Shown here piece after piece: positions 31,583 to 40,843 of a DNA stretch of 64,000 nucleotides (positions are counted from its first letter, which is position 1; each line of letters begins with the position of its first letter). A program made the position numbers and the translations under genes. Source of the stretch: Chloroflexota bacterium (GTDB taxonomy: Bacteria; Chloroflexota; Anaerolineae; B4-G1; DUEL01); the NCBI GenBank assembly GCA_014874475.1, contig JADBJJ010000032.1, positions 1 through 64,000 on the forward strand. Direction: 5' to 3'. The notes below the pieces were generated by a model. That model was not told the origin of the DNA. It saw nothing but the letters and a program-made list of their open reading frames with translations, and did no database searches.

Positions 31583-32067
31583 TATAACCCCTCCGTCTGG
31601 TCCGGCACTGCTTCCTCGTAGCGAGTGGGGCACTTCAGGAGCACCTCATCGGCATAGAAACGCCCATCCTCCCCCAGACGGCCCCGGATGATGGCCTGGC
31701 TCTCGTGCCGCAACAGGTCCGGCTTGGCGTTATTGTAGACGACCTCCAGGCTCGGGGCATCTGGGTCGTTGACTGCGGCTTTGAGGACAGCCGCCAGGCC
31801 TCCCGCCCGCTCCACCTCCTTCGGGTCCGCAGGGATCTGGACGATGGTGAAGGTCACCTGGGGGATGGTAGGGTCATAGACAATAGAATCTCCCAGCACG
31901 GCGCCAGAGACGGTGAGGTTGCGACCGATCGCCCGGTCACCCATCGCGCGCAGTTCCTCAATGGTGAGAAAATAGTGGGCCGTGCTCCCAGTGTTGCTGA
32001 TAATCAGGTAGACGACGGCTGCCAGAATCAGCAGTCCAGCAAAAACGAACTTTCCTTTTCCTGCCAT
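31582..32067 (-). CDS. ccmE: CcmE heme chaperone, Cys type
   Basis: The 161-residue protein has one N-terminal membrane anchor (FVFAGLLILAAVVYLIIS) and a CcmE beta-barrel (LTVSGAVLGDSIV, VTFTIVQIPADP, AIIRGRLGEDGRFYADEVLL). In most bacteria the covalent heme ligand is His in HxxxY; here the site reads KCPTRYE, so C146 replaces His with Y150 kept (CxxxY). This variant is known from archaea and some anaerobic bacteria (system I*), which lack the CcmH type of partner. The gene overlaps ccmF (TAATG), so the two are coupled. Confidence 0.88.
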   Translation of the reverse strand: MAGKGKFVFAGLLILAAVVYLIISNTGSTAHYFLTIEELRAMGDRAIGRNLTVSGAVLGDSIVYDPTIPQVTFTIVQIPADPKEVERAGGLAAVLKAAVNDPDAPSLEVVYNNAKPDLLRHESQAIIRGRLGEDGRFYADEVLLKCPTRYEEAVPDQTEGL

Positions 32068-32151
32068 AGTTGCTCCTCATTGGGTTAATGCCGAGAATAA
32101 TTGTAACAGAAATGGAAGAGAGAGTCAAATGGAGTACAACGCAAGGGAAGG

Positions 32152-32841
32152 TCAGGGAAAGAGGACCGGGATAGCATCCGTGATATGGATTTCATCCAGT
32201 CGGACGTTGCAGCGGAAGGCGTAGACTCCCACTCCGGCGCGGGCCACTTCCGCCAGCGCGGTCGCGAAAGCCGAATCGGCCTGGACATGGGGCATAAAGG
32301 CCTCGGCATCGGGCCGCTGGATGACGAAGACGACTGCAGCCTGCTCGCCTCGCTCCACCTGCGCGGCCAACTGGTAGAGATGCCGCTGGCCCCGCAGAGT
32401 CGGCGCGTCTGGGAATAGCGCCACTCCCTTCTCTACGAGCGTCACCGATTTGGTCTCCACCCAGAGGGAGCCGCCGGGGCCGTCCAGCCGGAAATCTATG
32501 CGGCTCTCTCCGCAACGGACTTCCCGCTCCAGATGAACGAACCCGGAGAATTCGGGCAGTTGTCCCTCTATAACCGCTTCGGCGAAGAGCGGCCCGGGGA
32601 GCCGGGCATCCACCGAGACCAGGACTCCGGCGTACTCCACCAGCAGCAGGTCCAATGGGGTACGGCGATGAGGTTCTGGGCGGGGGACCAATCGGCAAGG
32701 CCGCCCCGGGGTCAGGAGTTCCGTCAGACGGCCCGAATTGGGCAGGTGGGCCGCTACGGGGCGCCCGTCCACCTCCACCTGGACGCGAAAGCGGTTTTCC
32801 CGCGCCAGAAAGCAGCCCTCAACCGTCGGCGGAAGTCTCAT
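32152..32841 (-). CDS. sfsA: SfsA-family protein
   Basis: The 229-residue protein matches SfsA: HLPNSGRLTELLTPGRPC near 36, DARLPGPLFAEAV near 85, SRIDFRLDG near 115, WVETKSVTLV near 130 and GQRHLYQLAAQV near 154. The family has a PD-(D/E)xK-like nuclease fold and was first described as sugar fermentation stimulation protein; its in vivo role is unclear. The ATG at 32841 is preferred to a GTG four codons upstream. It lies between ctaB and ccmE without an obvious functional link. Confidence 0.88.
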   Translation of the reverse strand: MRLPPTVEGCFLARENRFRVQVEVDGRPVAAHLPNSGRLTELLTPGRPCRLVPRPEPHRRTPLDLLLVEYAGVLVSVDARLPGPLFAEAVIEGQLPEFSGFVHLEREVRCGESRIDFRLDGPGGSLWVETKSVTLVEKGVALFPDAPTLRGQRHLYQLAAQVERGEQAAVVFVIQRPDAEAFMPHVQADSAFATALAEVARAGVGVYAFRCNVRLDEIHITDAIPVLFP

Positions 32842-32971
32842 AGAAATGACCACCCCGCCCCGAAGACGCCCACAGAGGGCATGCGCCTTTCAGCGTAGCC
32901 CAGGCCGCCAGGACGATCGCGGAAACGGCGTGCGTCCTGACGAGGTGTCTTCGTGTCTTCGCGGTGCGTTT

Positions 32972-33895
32972 TTACAGCACAGTGCCCAGGGTCAGGCAGA
33001 CGAACGCGCCCAGCATGTAGAGGCTGGCGAACTTGAAGAGCACCCAGTTCAGCCGCTTCGTCGGGCGGATCAGGACAGCCACACTGAGCCCGGTCAGGCC
33101 AGCACCCAGGGCCATCAGGACACCCAGAGCCACAGGATGGATGCCCAGCAGCCACCCGGCCGCACCCAGAACCGCCACGTCCAGAAGGGTCGCAAGGGCG
33201 ATGATCCGCCGGGTAGCATTGGGTCCATAGACGTTGGGCCAAACGGGGATACCCGCCAGGTGGTACTCACGGGCGTAGTGGGTGGCCAGGGTCAGGATGT
33301 GGGCCGGAATCCACAGCAGAACACCGGCAGCCAGGAGGATGCCCACCAGGTCCACGCGCCCCAGCGCCAGCGCCCGCCCGGCCAGCGCGGGCATGCCGCC
33401 GGAGACGCCGCCCCAGAGAATGGAGAGGGGCGTCCGGCGCTTGAGCCATAAGGTATAGACCCCCAGGTCAATCCCGAAACCCAGGGAGACGATGAGGCCG
33501 AAAAGGGGCGAGAGGGCCCAGGCCAGGACCAGCCCAGGGACGGAGAGGGCCAGGCCCAAAATCAACGCTGCGCGCACGCTCACGCGGCCGGCGGGCAGCG
33601 GGCGGCGGGCTGTCCGGCCCATGCGGGCGTCAATGTCCCGGTCCAGGACCATATTCAGCACGGTGCAGCCAGCGATGGCACCGGTCAGGGCCAGCGCGGC
33701 AGCGGTCAGTTCGCCCCAGGCGACCGTGCCGGGCCGGCTCAGCGCGTAGGCACAGACACCGGTCACCAGCAGGAGCAGCGTCTGCAGGGGTTTGGTCAGG
33801 GCCAGATAGGCGCGGGCTACCTGGGCCCGCCGGCGGGCCAGGGGGAACGGTTGGATGGATGCTTCTCTCGTCAGAGAGTTGTTTGGCCGAAGCAT
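32972..33895 (-). CDS. ctaB: Protoheme IX farnesyltransferase (CtaB/CyoE)
   Basis: The 307-residue protein has eight or nine membrane segments and the UbiA-superfamily motif NMVLDRDIDARMGRT near residue 84 (NxxxDxxxD), plus a second acidic motif region VWPNVYGPNATRR. It converts heme b to heme o for terminal oxidases. LTLATHYAREYHLAGIPVWP is typical of CtaB. The ATG at 33895 starts at the homologous N-terminus. Its location next to ccm genes fits a heme and cytochrome block. Confidence 0.88.
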   Translation of the reverse strand: MLRPNNSLTREASIQPFPLARRRAQVARAYLALTKPLQTLLLLVTGVCAYALSRPGTVAWGELTAAALALTGAIAGCTVLNMVLDRDIDARMGRTARRPLPAGRVSVRAALILGLALSVPGLVLAWALSPLFGLIVSLGFGIDLGVYTLWLKRRTPLSILWGGVSGGMPALAGRALALGRVDLVGILLAAGVLLWIPAHILTLATHYAREYHLAGIPVWPNVYGPNATRRIIALATLLDVAVLGAAGWLLGIHPVALGVLMALGAGLTGLSVAVLIRPTKRLNWVLFKFASLYMLGAFVCLTLGTVL

Positions 33896-34174
33896 TGATC
33901 TCCTTTGTTTAACCGCAGAGAACGCCGCTTTTGCAATTCGCCGGAAGCGCACTACAGCAGGACACAGATCAACGCAGACGCTCACAGAAAAGCACGGATA
34001 AATTTTTTAAACCCGCGCCCCTCTGTGTTTTACCTGCGTTCATCTGTGCTCCACCAGGACCAGTATGGAATTATGGCACAAACGGCCAGGGTGTCAACTG
34101 GCGGTGAAAGATGGGCGCGTCCCCAAGCGGCTCTGTGGAGATTGCACTCCCTGAGAACCCGCATCCATCGGCAT
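33896..34174. other. Intergenic spacer with eroded repeats
   Basis: No gene is supported. The part around 33955-34060 contains ACACAGATCAACGCAGACGC- and AAGCACGGATAAATTTTTT-like sequence that resembles eroded copies of the genome's ACACGGATT repeat family. No clear promoter for the leftward ctaB gene is visible. Confidence 0.4.
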
Positions 34175-35935
34175 CTATCCGCTTCCTTGTTCAAAAAACT
34201 GTGCAATAGCCTGCCGCAGGAACCCCTCCTCCAATCCCCCCAGCGGTGAGGGAGTTTCCAGGATACGGCGGGGAATGCGCAGGCGGGCCGGGTCAAACCC
34301 CTCCCGGGACTTGAAGGCCTGCTTGCGGGCCAGCGTCTCCGCGCCCAGGCGGGCCAGGTCGTCGGCAGAGCGTTCTATGCCAGCCGCGGCCAGGGTCCTG
34401 GTCACCACCTCCGGCGTATAGACACCGCGCGCAAAAAAGCAGACCACCAGACTCGCCAGCACCTGTCGCCAGCGCTCCTCCTCCCGCAATGCCTCCGCCA
34501 CCCCCTCTGGCGTCAGCACCTCCCCCTTCGCCGCCGCCCGCTGGTCCAGGCTGTACCCGGCGCTATCCAGATGACTGTGCCGAGCGCCGGTCAAGTAGGT
34601 CAGATGGGCTGCCGGACCGGTATGGTAGCCGGGCATCTCGTTCCCGCCGAAGGCCAGGGCGAAGTCGGCGCCGCCGTAGATGGACGCTGCATACTCCACC
34701 CCCCGCCCCAGGGCGCGGTAGAAGTCGTTGGGCGGGTCCACTATCCGCCGGACCGCCTCTACGTACGTCTCCCAATCCCCCCAGGCCAGGGCCAGGCCGT
34801 CCGTCTCCTTCAGGGAAATCAGCCCCCGCTCCAGCGCCTCCGTCGCCCAGGCCAGAACGACGCCCGTGCTCATCACGTCCAGCCCCACCGTCTCCGTCTC
34901 GTCCATCACCTGCAGCATCCCAGCGACGTCGCTGATACCCAGCATAGAGCCGACGGCGTAGATGGGTTCGTGGTCGTAGCCCAGCATAACCGTCTTGTAA
35001 AAATACGGGTCGTTGGGATATGGAAGGCGCAGCGCGGCCAGATGGATGCAGGCGACGGGACAGTGGGCGCAGGCGACTCGGCGGCCCAGGTAGTTGCGGG
35101 CCAGGTTCTCCCCGGAGATGGCTTCCGCCTCCTCAAACCGACCCGACCGGAGGTTACGGGTGGGGAGCGCGCCGATACTATCCAGCGGGAGGACGTTCAT
35201 GGCGGTACCCAGTTCGTGGTACTTCTGCATCAGTGGGGATTGGGTTGCCGCCTGGAAAACAGCATCGTAGGCCTCGCGGTAGGCCTTCCGGTCGGCGACG
35301 GGAAGGGAGCGTCGCCCGGAAACGACCAGTGCCTTCAGTTTTTTGCTCCCGAAGACGGCGCCCAATCCCAGCCGTCCAAAGTGGCGGTAGGTCTCGGTGA
35401 CGACACAGGCATAGGTAACCCCCCGCTCCCCGGCTCGCCCGATGCGCATAATCGTGCGGATTCCCGCCCCGCGCTCCTGCTCCCGGATTACCCGCCCGAC
35501 GGTCGCGCTGGAACGCAGTCCCCAGAGGGCCGAAGCATCCCGGAAATAAACCTCATCGCCGTCCACAACCAGGTAGATAGGGGTAGGACTGGCGCCACGC
35601 AGGACAATCGCGCCGTATCCGGCCATACGGATAGCGACAGCGGAGCGACCTCCGGCGTGGCTCTCGCCCAGGTTGCCGGTGTGGGGAGATTTGAACATAG
35701 CCACCGTCTTGGAGGCCATCGGAAAGAGGCCCACCAGCGGCCCGACGGCGAAGATGACGGGGTTCTCCGGCCCCAGGGGGTCGGCGCCGGGTGGGCATTC
35801 TTCTTCCAGAAGACGGATCGCCACACCGGCCCCGCCCAGGCCGTCCTCCCAGAGGTCGGGCCGCTCAGTCACCCAGAAGCGGCGGCGGGTCAGGTCCACA
35901 TTCAGCACCCGGCACAAGGGGTCACTGGGCAGCAT
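34175..35935 (-). CDS. aor: Tungsten aldehyde:ferredoxin oxidoreductase
   Basis: The 586-residue protein is a full AOR-family enzyme. It has SPHTGNLGESHAGGRSAVAIR near 83 (pterin/magnesium region), GRAGERGVTYACVV near 165, GRLGLGAVFGSKKLKALV near 187, and cluster ligands CAHCPVAC near 289-296 with the distal Cys in VVCFFARG near 496. These bind a [4Fe-4S] cluster and a tungsten bis-pyranopterin. AORs oxidise aldehydes to acids with ferredoxin as acceptor. The start overlaps the polyferredoxin gene by 14 bases, so the two probably form an electron-transfer pair. The aldehyde substrate is unknown. Confidence 0.9.
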   Translation of the reverse strand: MLPSDPLCRVLNVDLTRRRFWVTERPDLWEDGLGGAGVAIRLLEEECPPGADPLGPENPVIFAVGPLVGLFPMASKTVAMFKSPHTGNLGESHAGGRSAVAIRMAGYGAIVLRGASPTPIYLVVDGDEVYFRDASALWGLRSSATVGRVIREQERGAGIRTIMRIGRAGERGVTYACVVTETYRHFGRLGLGAVFGSKKLKALVVSGRRSLPVADRKAYREAYDAVFQAATQSPLMQKYHELGTAMNVLPLDSIGALPTRNLRSGRFEEAEAISGENLARNYLGRRVACAHCPVACIHLAALRLPYPNDPYFYKTVMLGYDHEPIYAVGSMLGISDVAGMLQVMDETETVGLDVMSTGVVLAWATEALERGLISLKETDGLALAWGDWETYVEAVRRIVDPPNDFYRALGRGVEYAASIYGGADFALAFGGNEMPGYHTGPAAHLTYLTGARHSHLDSAGYSLDQRAAAKGEVLTPEGVAEALREEERWRQVLASLVVCFFARGVYTPEVVTRTLAAAGIERSADDLARLGAETLARKQAFKSREGFDPARLRIPRRILETPSPLGGLEEGFLRQAIAQFFEQGSG

Positions 35936-36338
35936 GGGCTACCTCCTCCAGGGCCAGCACGCCGTAGGGGCAATAGCGGGCGCAGTAGCCGCAGTAGACG
36001 CAAATCTGGGGCTTATTCTGGCCTCCATCCCAGAAGATAGCGCCGAAGGGGCAGGCCCGGACGCAGTTGCCGCAGCCGATGCAGAGTTCCGCCCGCAGGC
36101 GGACCCCGCCGGGGGGCCGGGGGATCAGGGCGTCGGTGGGACAGACCCGCGCGCAGGGCGGGTCGGGACATGCCCGGCAGACCACGACGACAAAGCCGCG
36201 CCGGATGCCTCCGGCGGAGCGGACACCGATGCAGGCACCTGCCAGCCCGCCCTCGCCCAACCGTCGCGCACAGGCGAACATGCAGGACTGGCAGCCCACA
36301 CAACGGTCCACATCTACGACGGCTAAACGGTTGGCCAT
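35922..36338 (-). CDS. Polyferredoxin subunit paired with AOR
   Basis: The 138-residue protein has four 4Fe-4S motif sets: CVGCQSCMFAC near 13, CRACPDPPCARVCP near 54, CIGCGNCVRACPFGAIF near 85 and CVYCGYCARYCPYGVL near 112. It resembles the HycB/DmsB-like iron-sulfur subunits that carry electrons for molybdenum or tungsten enzymes. It overlaps the AOR gene and is its probable acceptor or relay. No twin-arginine signal is visible, so the pair is probably cytoplasmic. Confidence 0.88.
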   Translation of the reverse strand: MANRLAVVDVDRCVGCQSCMFACARRLGEGGLAGACIGVRSAGGIRRGFVVVVCRACPDPPCARVCPTDALIPRPPGGVRLRAELCIGCGNCVRACPFGAIFWDGGQNKPQICVYCGYCARYCPYGVLALEEVAHAAQ

Positions 36339-36389
36339 ATTTCACCTGGATACGACAACCCCAGGGACGACGGACGACAACCCCAGGGA

Positions 36390-37262
36390 TTACGGACAGT
36401 ACCCCTTCCAGAAACTTTCACAGCACCGAGGGTCCAAAAAAGGGCCATTATCGCGGATGGCGACTACAACCTCACTCCCCCAGGCCCGCCCTATCGGCTG
36501 TCCACCCCGTACTGCCGGAAGGTGCGACCGTCCCTCAGCGTTTTTCTGCTGGTAAAGGGCCTGCAATGACGGTTCTACGCAGATGCCGACAATGTGGACG
36601 GTGTACCCGGGGAAAACATCATCCTCACGGGTATAGCGGAGAGTGATTTCCTGCGAGGAGGCATAAAGGACCAGAGCATCACACCCGCCATTGCCGCACT
36701 CGGTCCCGATCACACGACTTTGATCCGGCACCCGCACGATGGCCTTCGGCGTCGTCTGAAGCCCGATCGCCGACACCGAGGGATCCGTCCACGGAGTCGG
36801 GATGGGGCGATGATTGTCCCAATCCCAGCCATTGGCCTGATAGGTATTCACAATGGGCGGCAGCGGTCGGCCCTCAAAGATAACCGTGAACTGGGGCGGG
36901 ATCTCGGGCTCGTTGGAAGGCCCAAAGTTGACCAGCCCCTTATACTGGTCCACCGGATTGTACCCCAGCAGGGTCAGCCGGTAATCCGGGTTATTCTCCG
37001 GCGGCGGCTTGCCCGGCTCATACCCCTCCGCCACACTCAGGGAAATGTAACTCACCCCCGGTATCGGCTCGCACGCGTTGGGGGCTCTGAAGACCAAGGG
37101 GAGATAGACAAAATAGTCCTCATCCCCATCACCGGACGATCGAATGGCAACGAGCGATACCTCCGCCATCGCAGCGGATGGTACTCCGACGATCCCCCCA
37201 ACGATGCCCGCGATCGCCGCGGCAACCAGCAACAGAAAAAGCCAGTCAGTGCGCGTTTTCAT
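36390..37262 (-). CDS. Secreted protein with YLPLV tag, unknown function
   Basis: The protein of about 290 residues has a signal peptide (FLLLVAAAIAGIVGGIVG) and soon after it FVYLPLVFR, a short motif I associate with exported Chloroflexota proteins. The rest is beta-rich with several Cys (CEPIPG, ECGNGGCDAL, CVEP, RCCESFWKGYCP at the C-terminus). I recognise no domain. The ATG at 37262 follows GGAGG with no spacer; a TTG at 37277 may be the real start. It overlaps the GlyA-GcvT stop codon and precedes the polyferredoxin gene, so it is in the same transcription unit. Confidence 0.6.
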   Translation of the reverse strand: MKTRTDWLFLLLVAAAIAGIVGGIVGVPSAAMAEVSLVAIRSSGDGDEDYFVYLPLVFRAPNACEPIPGVSYISLSVAEGYEPGKPPPENNPDYRLTLLGYNPVDQYKGLVNFGPSNEPEIPPQFTVIFEGRPLPPIVNTYQANGWDWDNHRPIPTPWTDPSVSAIGLQTTPKAIVRVPDQSRVIGTECGNGGCDALVLYASSQEITLRYTREDDVFPGYTVHIVGICVEPSLQALYQQKNAEGRSHLPAVRGGQPIGRAWGSEVVVAIRDNGPFLDPRCCESFWKGYCP

Positions 37263-40200
37263 CCTCCTTTTCTCCAAAAACGTTCCAGAATTTTCGCCGG
37301 TGTGGCCAACGCCACTCGGTCGCCCAGTTCCAATTCCTCCAGCGGCTTCTCCGAGGGTGCCCGGGAGACGGCAAACACAAAGACGTCCTCCCCGGGTTCG
37401 GCGAAGCGCCGGTCCACGTACGCCATCCCCACCAGATACCCCTCCGTATCCATCGCGCAGGAAGTGACCTGCCCGATCACCCGACCGCGCCGGTCCACCA
37501 CCCGGTCGCCCTGGTTGGGGACGGGGACGCCCTTCTCGGCCAGCCGGAAACGGACAACAGCCATTTTCCGCTGCGCCGCGTGGCGACGGAAGGGTTCCCG
37601 GCCAATGAAGAAGGGCTTATAGAGTTTGACGTACCCCTCCAGCCCGGCCTCGTCGGGCCGGATGTCCAGCGGGCCGGCCAGTTCGTGGCCGTAGAGAGGA
37701 AGCCCCGCCTCAATGCGGAGCGAATCCCGCGCCGCCAGACCCACGGGACGGAGCCCTTTCGGCGCGCCGTAGCGGAGCAGAAGGTCCCAGAGCAGGGGCG
37801 CCCAGTCCGGATGGACGAAGAGTTCAAACGCCATCGGCTCGCCGGTGTAGCCGGTGCGAGCGATGATGAGGTCAAAGACGCCGCCGGGGGCCTCCGGCCA
37901 GGGCCAGCGGACCTCTATCAGTTCGGTGCGCTGCATGCCCAGGAGTTGGCCGCGAATCTCATCGGTGGCGGGGCCGCGGGGGCTGGCGTCCAGCCAGGCC
38001 AGCAGGATATCCCGCGCGCGCGGCCCCTGCAGCGCCAAGTTCACCCGCCAGAGATGTTCCCGGTCGGGCGCGCGCAAGTCCACCAGTTCGGCCCGAAACG
38101 GCGAACGGACCCAGGGCCGGTCTGAATTTATGAGGGCGGCCCCCTCGTTCACCGCGTTCAGCCAAGCCCAGTCCTTCGCGGTATTGGCCGCGTTGACGAC
38201 CATCATATACCGTCCCGGCGCGCGCATGTAGACCATAATGTCGTCTATGACGCGCCCTTCGGGGTCCAGCAGAAAACCGTAGTGAGAGCGCCCCGGCCGG
38301 AGGCGGTTGACATCGTTGGTGGTCACCAGGTCCAGGAAAGCCGCCGCGCAGGGGCCGGAGACTTCAAAGATGCCCATATGCCCCACATCAAACAGCCCGG
38401 CTGCGCCCCGGACGGCGCGGTGTTCGTCCAGGACCGGGCCGTAGCGCAGGGGCATCTCCCACCCGGCAAAGGGGACAAAGTTTGCGCCCAGCCGCGCGTG
38501 GGTCTCATAGAGGGGCGTGCGCCGCAGGGGCTCCTCCGACGGCTCCCATTCAAAGGGCGGGAGCGGCTCGCCGCGCGGCTCCGTCGCACGGTGCGCGGAG
38601 AGGCCCACGTAGTACGGCTTGAGGGAAAGCGGCGGCGCGAAGGGCTCTTCGGACAGGGAACCGTTCGGCAGCGCGGTCGGCCCCAAGTTGCGGACCACCA
38701 CCGGCCCGGGCAGTTTGGCCTGCAGGTCCTGGGGGTCAAAGAGGACATAGCCATCGGAGAGGGCCCGCAGCCAGGCCAGGACCCGCTGAAAGGCCGCCGA
38801 CGGCACCGCCAGCCGGTACCGCTGATGCCCATAGGTGGGCCGGAAGACGTAGCCCCGGGCCATCAGCCGCCCATCCGCTTCCAGCAACGTCACCGGGCGC
38901 CAGGTGTCCGGCGGCAGATCGCTCAGGTCTTCCACCAGGACGCAGCCCAGGAAGGCGACCAGGGCGTTCCCTTCCAGTTCTATCAGGCCCCCGTCGCCTG
39001 CCGGAGGTTGCGTGTCGGTGAGCAGGCAGTGATGGGGGTAGCCTGTACAGCGGACCTCGTAATCCACCGCCGCGCGGGCCGCCAGTTCAGCGACCGCCAG
39101 GCGGGCCTCCTCCAGCGCGTCAAACTCCACCTTCCCCCGGTGGACGGGCCCATGGCGGCCCGGATAGGCGTAGGGCCGGATAGATTTCAGGGTCTGGGCG
39201 ATCAGGCGGGCCAGTTCAGCCATCTCCGGCTCTCCCAGCCCTCGCTGGGTGACCCAGGGGGTGCCCATGCGGATGCCGCTGGCCAGGGCGGGGGACGAGT
39301 CCCCCGGCAATGTGTTGCGGTTGCAGACAATGCCCACCAGGTCCAGGACGCGGGCGGCGGTATCTCCCAGGAGCGGCTCGCCGAAGGGGCCCCGGACCGT
39401 CTTGCAGTCCACCAGCAGCAAGTGGGAGTCGGTGCCGCCGTAGGCAACCCGCAGGCCCTCCTCGGTGAGCGCTCGGGCCAGCGCCTTCGCGTTGGCGACA
39501 ATCTGGTGTTGCAGGCGGCGGAACTTCTCGGTGCGGGCGAGGCGGAAGGCCACCGCCATGGCGACAAACTTGTTGACATGCGGACCGCCCTGCAGGCCGG
39601 GGAAGACGGCGTGGTCAATCCGGCGGGCCAGGAGCGGGTCGGTGGTCAGGATACAGGCGCCGCGCGGCCCGCAGAGGGTCTTATGGGTGGTAAAAGTGAC
39701 GACGTGGGCATAGCCCAGCGGGCTGGGGTAGGCTCCGGCAGCGACCATCCCGGCCACGTGCGCAATATCCGCCAGCAGATAGGCGCCGACCTGATCCGCA
39801 ATCTCCCGGAACTTGGCCCAATCGGGGACGCGCGGGTAGGAAGTATACCCGGCGACGATGATGCGGGGACGGTGCTCCTGCGCCAGTGCCTCTATCTGGT
39901 CGTAGTCTATCAGTTCGGTGCGGGGGTCCACGCCGTAGAAGACGGCCCGATAGCGCTGGCCGGAGACGTTAGCGGGCGCGCCGTGGGTGAGGTGGCCGCC
40001 ATGGGTCAGGCTCATGCTCAGGATGACATCTCCCGGCTTGAGGAGCGCCTCGTAGACGGCGATGTTGGCGGGCGCGCCGGAGAGGGGCTGGACGTTGACG
40101 TAGATGCGGTCCGCGGGAACGGTCTCGGTGGCGAAGGCTTCGGCGCAGCGGCGGCGGGCCAGCGCTTCGGCGACATCGGCGTACTCCACGCCCATATAGT

Positions 40201-40474
40201 AGCGCAGGTCGCCGTAGCGCCGATAGAAGGCCATATGCGCCTCGTAGTCCAGAATCTGATCCTCCCTCATCCAGCGGGTTTCGGGGAGGGGATAGCCCTC
40301 GGCGTAAATATTGGTAAACACCGAACCCAGCGCCTCCCGCACCGCGCGCGGGGTGTAACTTTCCGAGGGAATCATAATCAATTTGCGGGCCTGTCGCTCC
40401 TCCTCCAGGTCAATGAGATGGGCAACAGCCGGGTCCAGGTCGTCCAGAGATTCGGGAAACAGAAAGTCATTCAT
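37259..40474 (-). CDS. Serine hydroxymethyltransferase fused to GcvT aminomethyltransferase
   Basis: The 1071-residue protein has SHMT at residues about 1-470: [64 protein letters not shown] with the PLP Lys, and [15 protein letters not shown] linker domain (about 470-650) is unfamiliar. GcvT begins near 660: [48 protein letters not shown] and [24 protein letters not shown] makes methylene-tetrahydrofolate from serine, and GcvT makes it while releasing ammonia from aminomethylated GcvH. The fusion links two folate-dependent reactions of glycine. I see no gcvH or gcvP in the window. The ATG at 40474 has GGAGG upstream. Confidence 0.92.
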   Translation of the reverse strand: MNDFLFPESLDDLDPAVAHLIDLEEERQARKLIMIPSESYTPRAVREALGSVFTNIYAEGYPLPETRWMREDQILDYEAHMAFYRRYGDLRYYMGVEYADVAEALARRRCAEAFATETVPADRIYVNVQPLSGAPANIAVYEALLKPGDVILSMSLTHGGHLTHGAPANVSGQRYRAVFYGVDPRTELIDYDQIEALAQEHRPRIIVAGYTSYPRVPDWAKFREIADQVGAYLLADIAHVAGMVAAGAYPSPLGYAHVVTFTTHKTLCGPRGACILTTDPLLARRIDHAVFPGLQGGPHVNKFVAMAVAFRLARTEKFRRLQHQIVANAKALARALTEEGLRVAYGGTDSHLLLVDCKTVRGPFGEPLLGDTAARVLDLVGIVCNRNTLPGDSSPALASGIRMGTPWVTQRGLGEPEMAELARLIAQTLKSIRPYAYPGRHGPVHRGKVEFDALEEARLAVAELAARAAVDYEVRCTGYPHHCLLTDTQPPAGDGGLIELEGNALVAFLGCVLVEDLSDLPPDTWRPVTLLEADGRLMARGYVFRPTYGHQRYRLAVPSAAFQRVLAWLRALSDGYVLFDPQDLQAKLPGPVVVRNLGPTALPNGSLSEEPFAPPLSLKPYYVGLSAHRATEPRGEPLPPFEWEPSEEPLRRTPLYETHARLGANFVPFAGWEMPLRYGPVLDEHRAVRGAAGLFDVGHMGIFEVSGPCAAAFLDLVTTNDVNRLRPGRSHYGFLLDPEGRVIDDIMVYMRAPGRYMMVVNAANTAKDWAWLNAVNEGAALINSDRPWVRSPFRAELVDLRAPDREHLWRVNLALQGPRARDILLAWLDASPRGPATDEIRGQLLGMQRTELIEVRWPWPEAPGGVFDLIIARTGYTGEPMAFELFVHPDWAPLLWDLLLRYGAPKGLRPVGLAARDSLRIEAGLPLYGHELAGPLDIRPDEAGLEGYVKLYKPFFIGREPFRRHAAQRKMAVVRFRLAEKGVPVPNQGDRVVDRRGRVIGQVTSCAMDTEGYLVGMAYVDRRFAEPGEDVFVFAVSRAPSEKPLEELELGDRVALATPAKILERFWRKGG

Positions 40475-40514
40475 TGGGCCTCCGGAACACAAAGCATAGA
40501 ATAGGAACGGAAGA

Positions 40515-40730
40515 TTAGAGGTCGTGGATGCCTTCTATGTCCAGGCGGGCCTGGTCCAGGGCGGCGCAGGCAGCCTCCCGGGCCGATTGCGGGACGCGAA
40601 CGCAGACGCCGCAATCAGAACTGAGGTGACGGGGGACGGGGATGAGTTTGCACTCTATGCCCGCCTCCCGCAAGATTTTCTCCGCGCGAATGGCGTGGCT
40701 GGTGGAGGGGACAAGGATGACAGTGTACAT
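40515..40730 (-). CDS. DUF3343 putative Se/S carrier-like protein
   Basis: The 71-residue protein matches the DUF3343 family: YTVILVPSTSHAIRAEKILREAG, then CKLIPVPRHLSSDCGVCVRV with a conserved Cys near 40 in the SSDCG motif. Family members occur with selenium and sulfur metabolism genes and are thought to carry a chalcogen on the Cys, but this is unproven. It lies 40 bases upstream of the GlyA-GcvT fusion and could be cotranscribed. No selD or selA is visible nearby. Confidence 0.78.
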   Translation of the reverse strand: MYTVILVPSTSHAIRAEKILREAGIECKLIPVPRHLSSDCGVCVRVPQSAREAACAALDQARLDIEGIHDL

Positions 40731-40843
40731 ACGGATTCGGGATGAGCCAAGTTGGTTTTACCACGGATCGCCGACATGCGCAAGTAGCGGGGGATACAAG
40801 GGGGACTCAAAGGCCTGCCTGTGCCAGCACAAACGTTGCCCCT

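Noticed and set aside
37100-37262. Riboswitch upstream of glycine metabolism genes
   Set aside because: The gap upstream of GlyA-GcvT is only 40 bases and shows no glycine or tetrahydrofolate riboswitch core.
38282-40504. Very long plus-strand open frame opposite the GlyA-GcvT gene
   Set aside because: It is a GC-bias antisense frame. The minus strand has full SHMT and GcvT motifs, while this frame has none.
40515-40730. Selenoprotein signals near DUF3343
   Set aside because: The conserved position is Cys, not an in-frame TGA, and I see no SECIS-like hairpin or sel genes.
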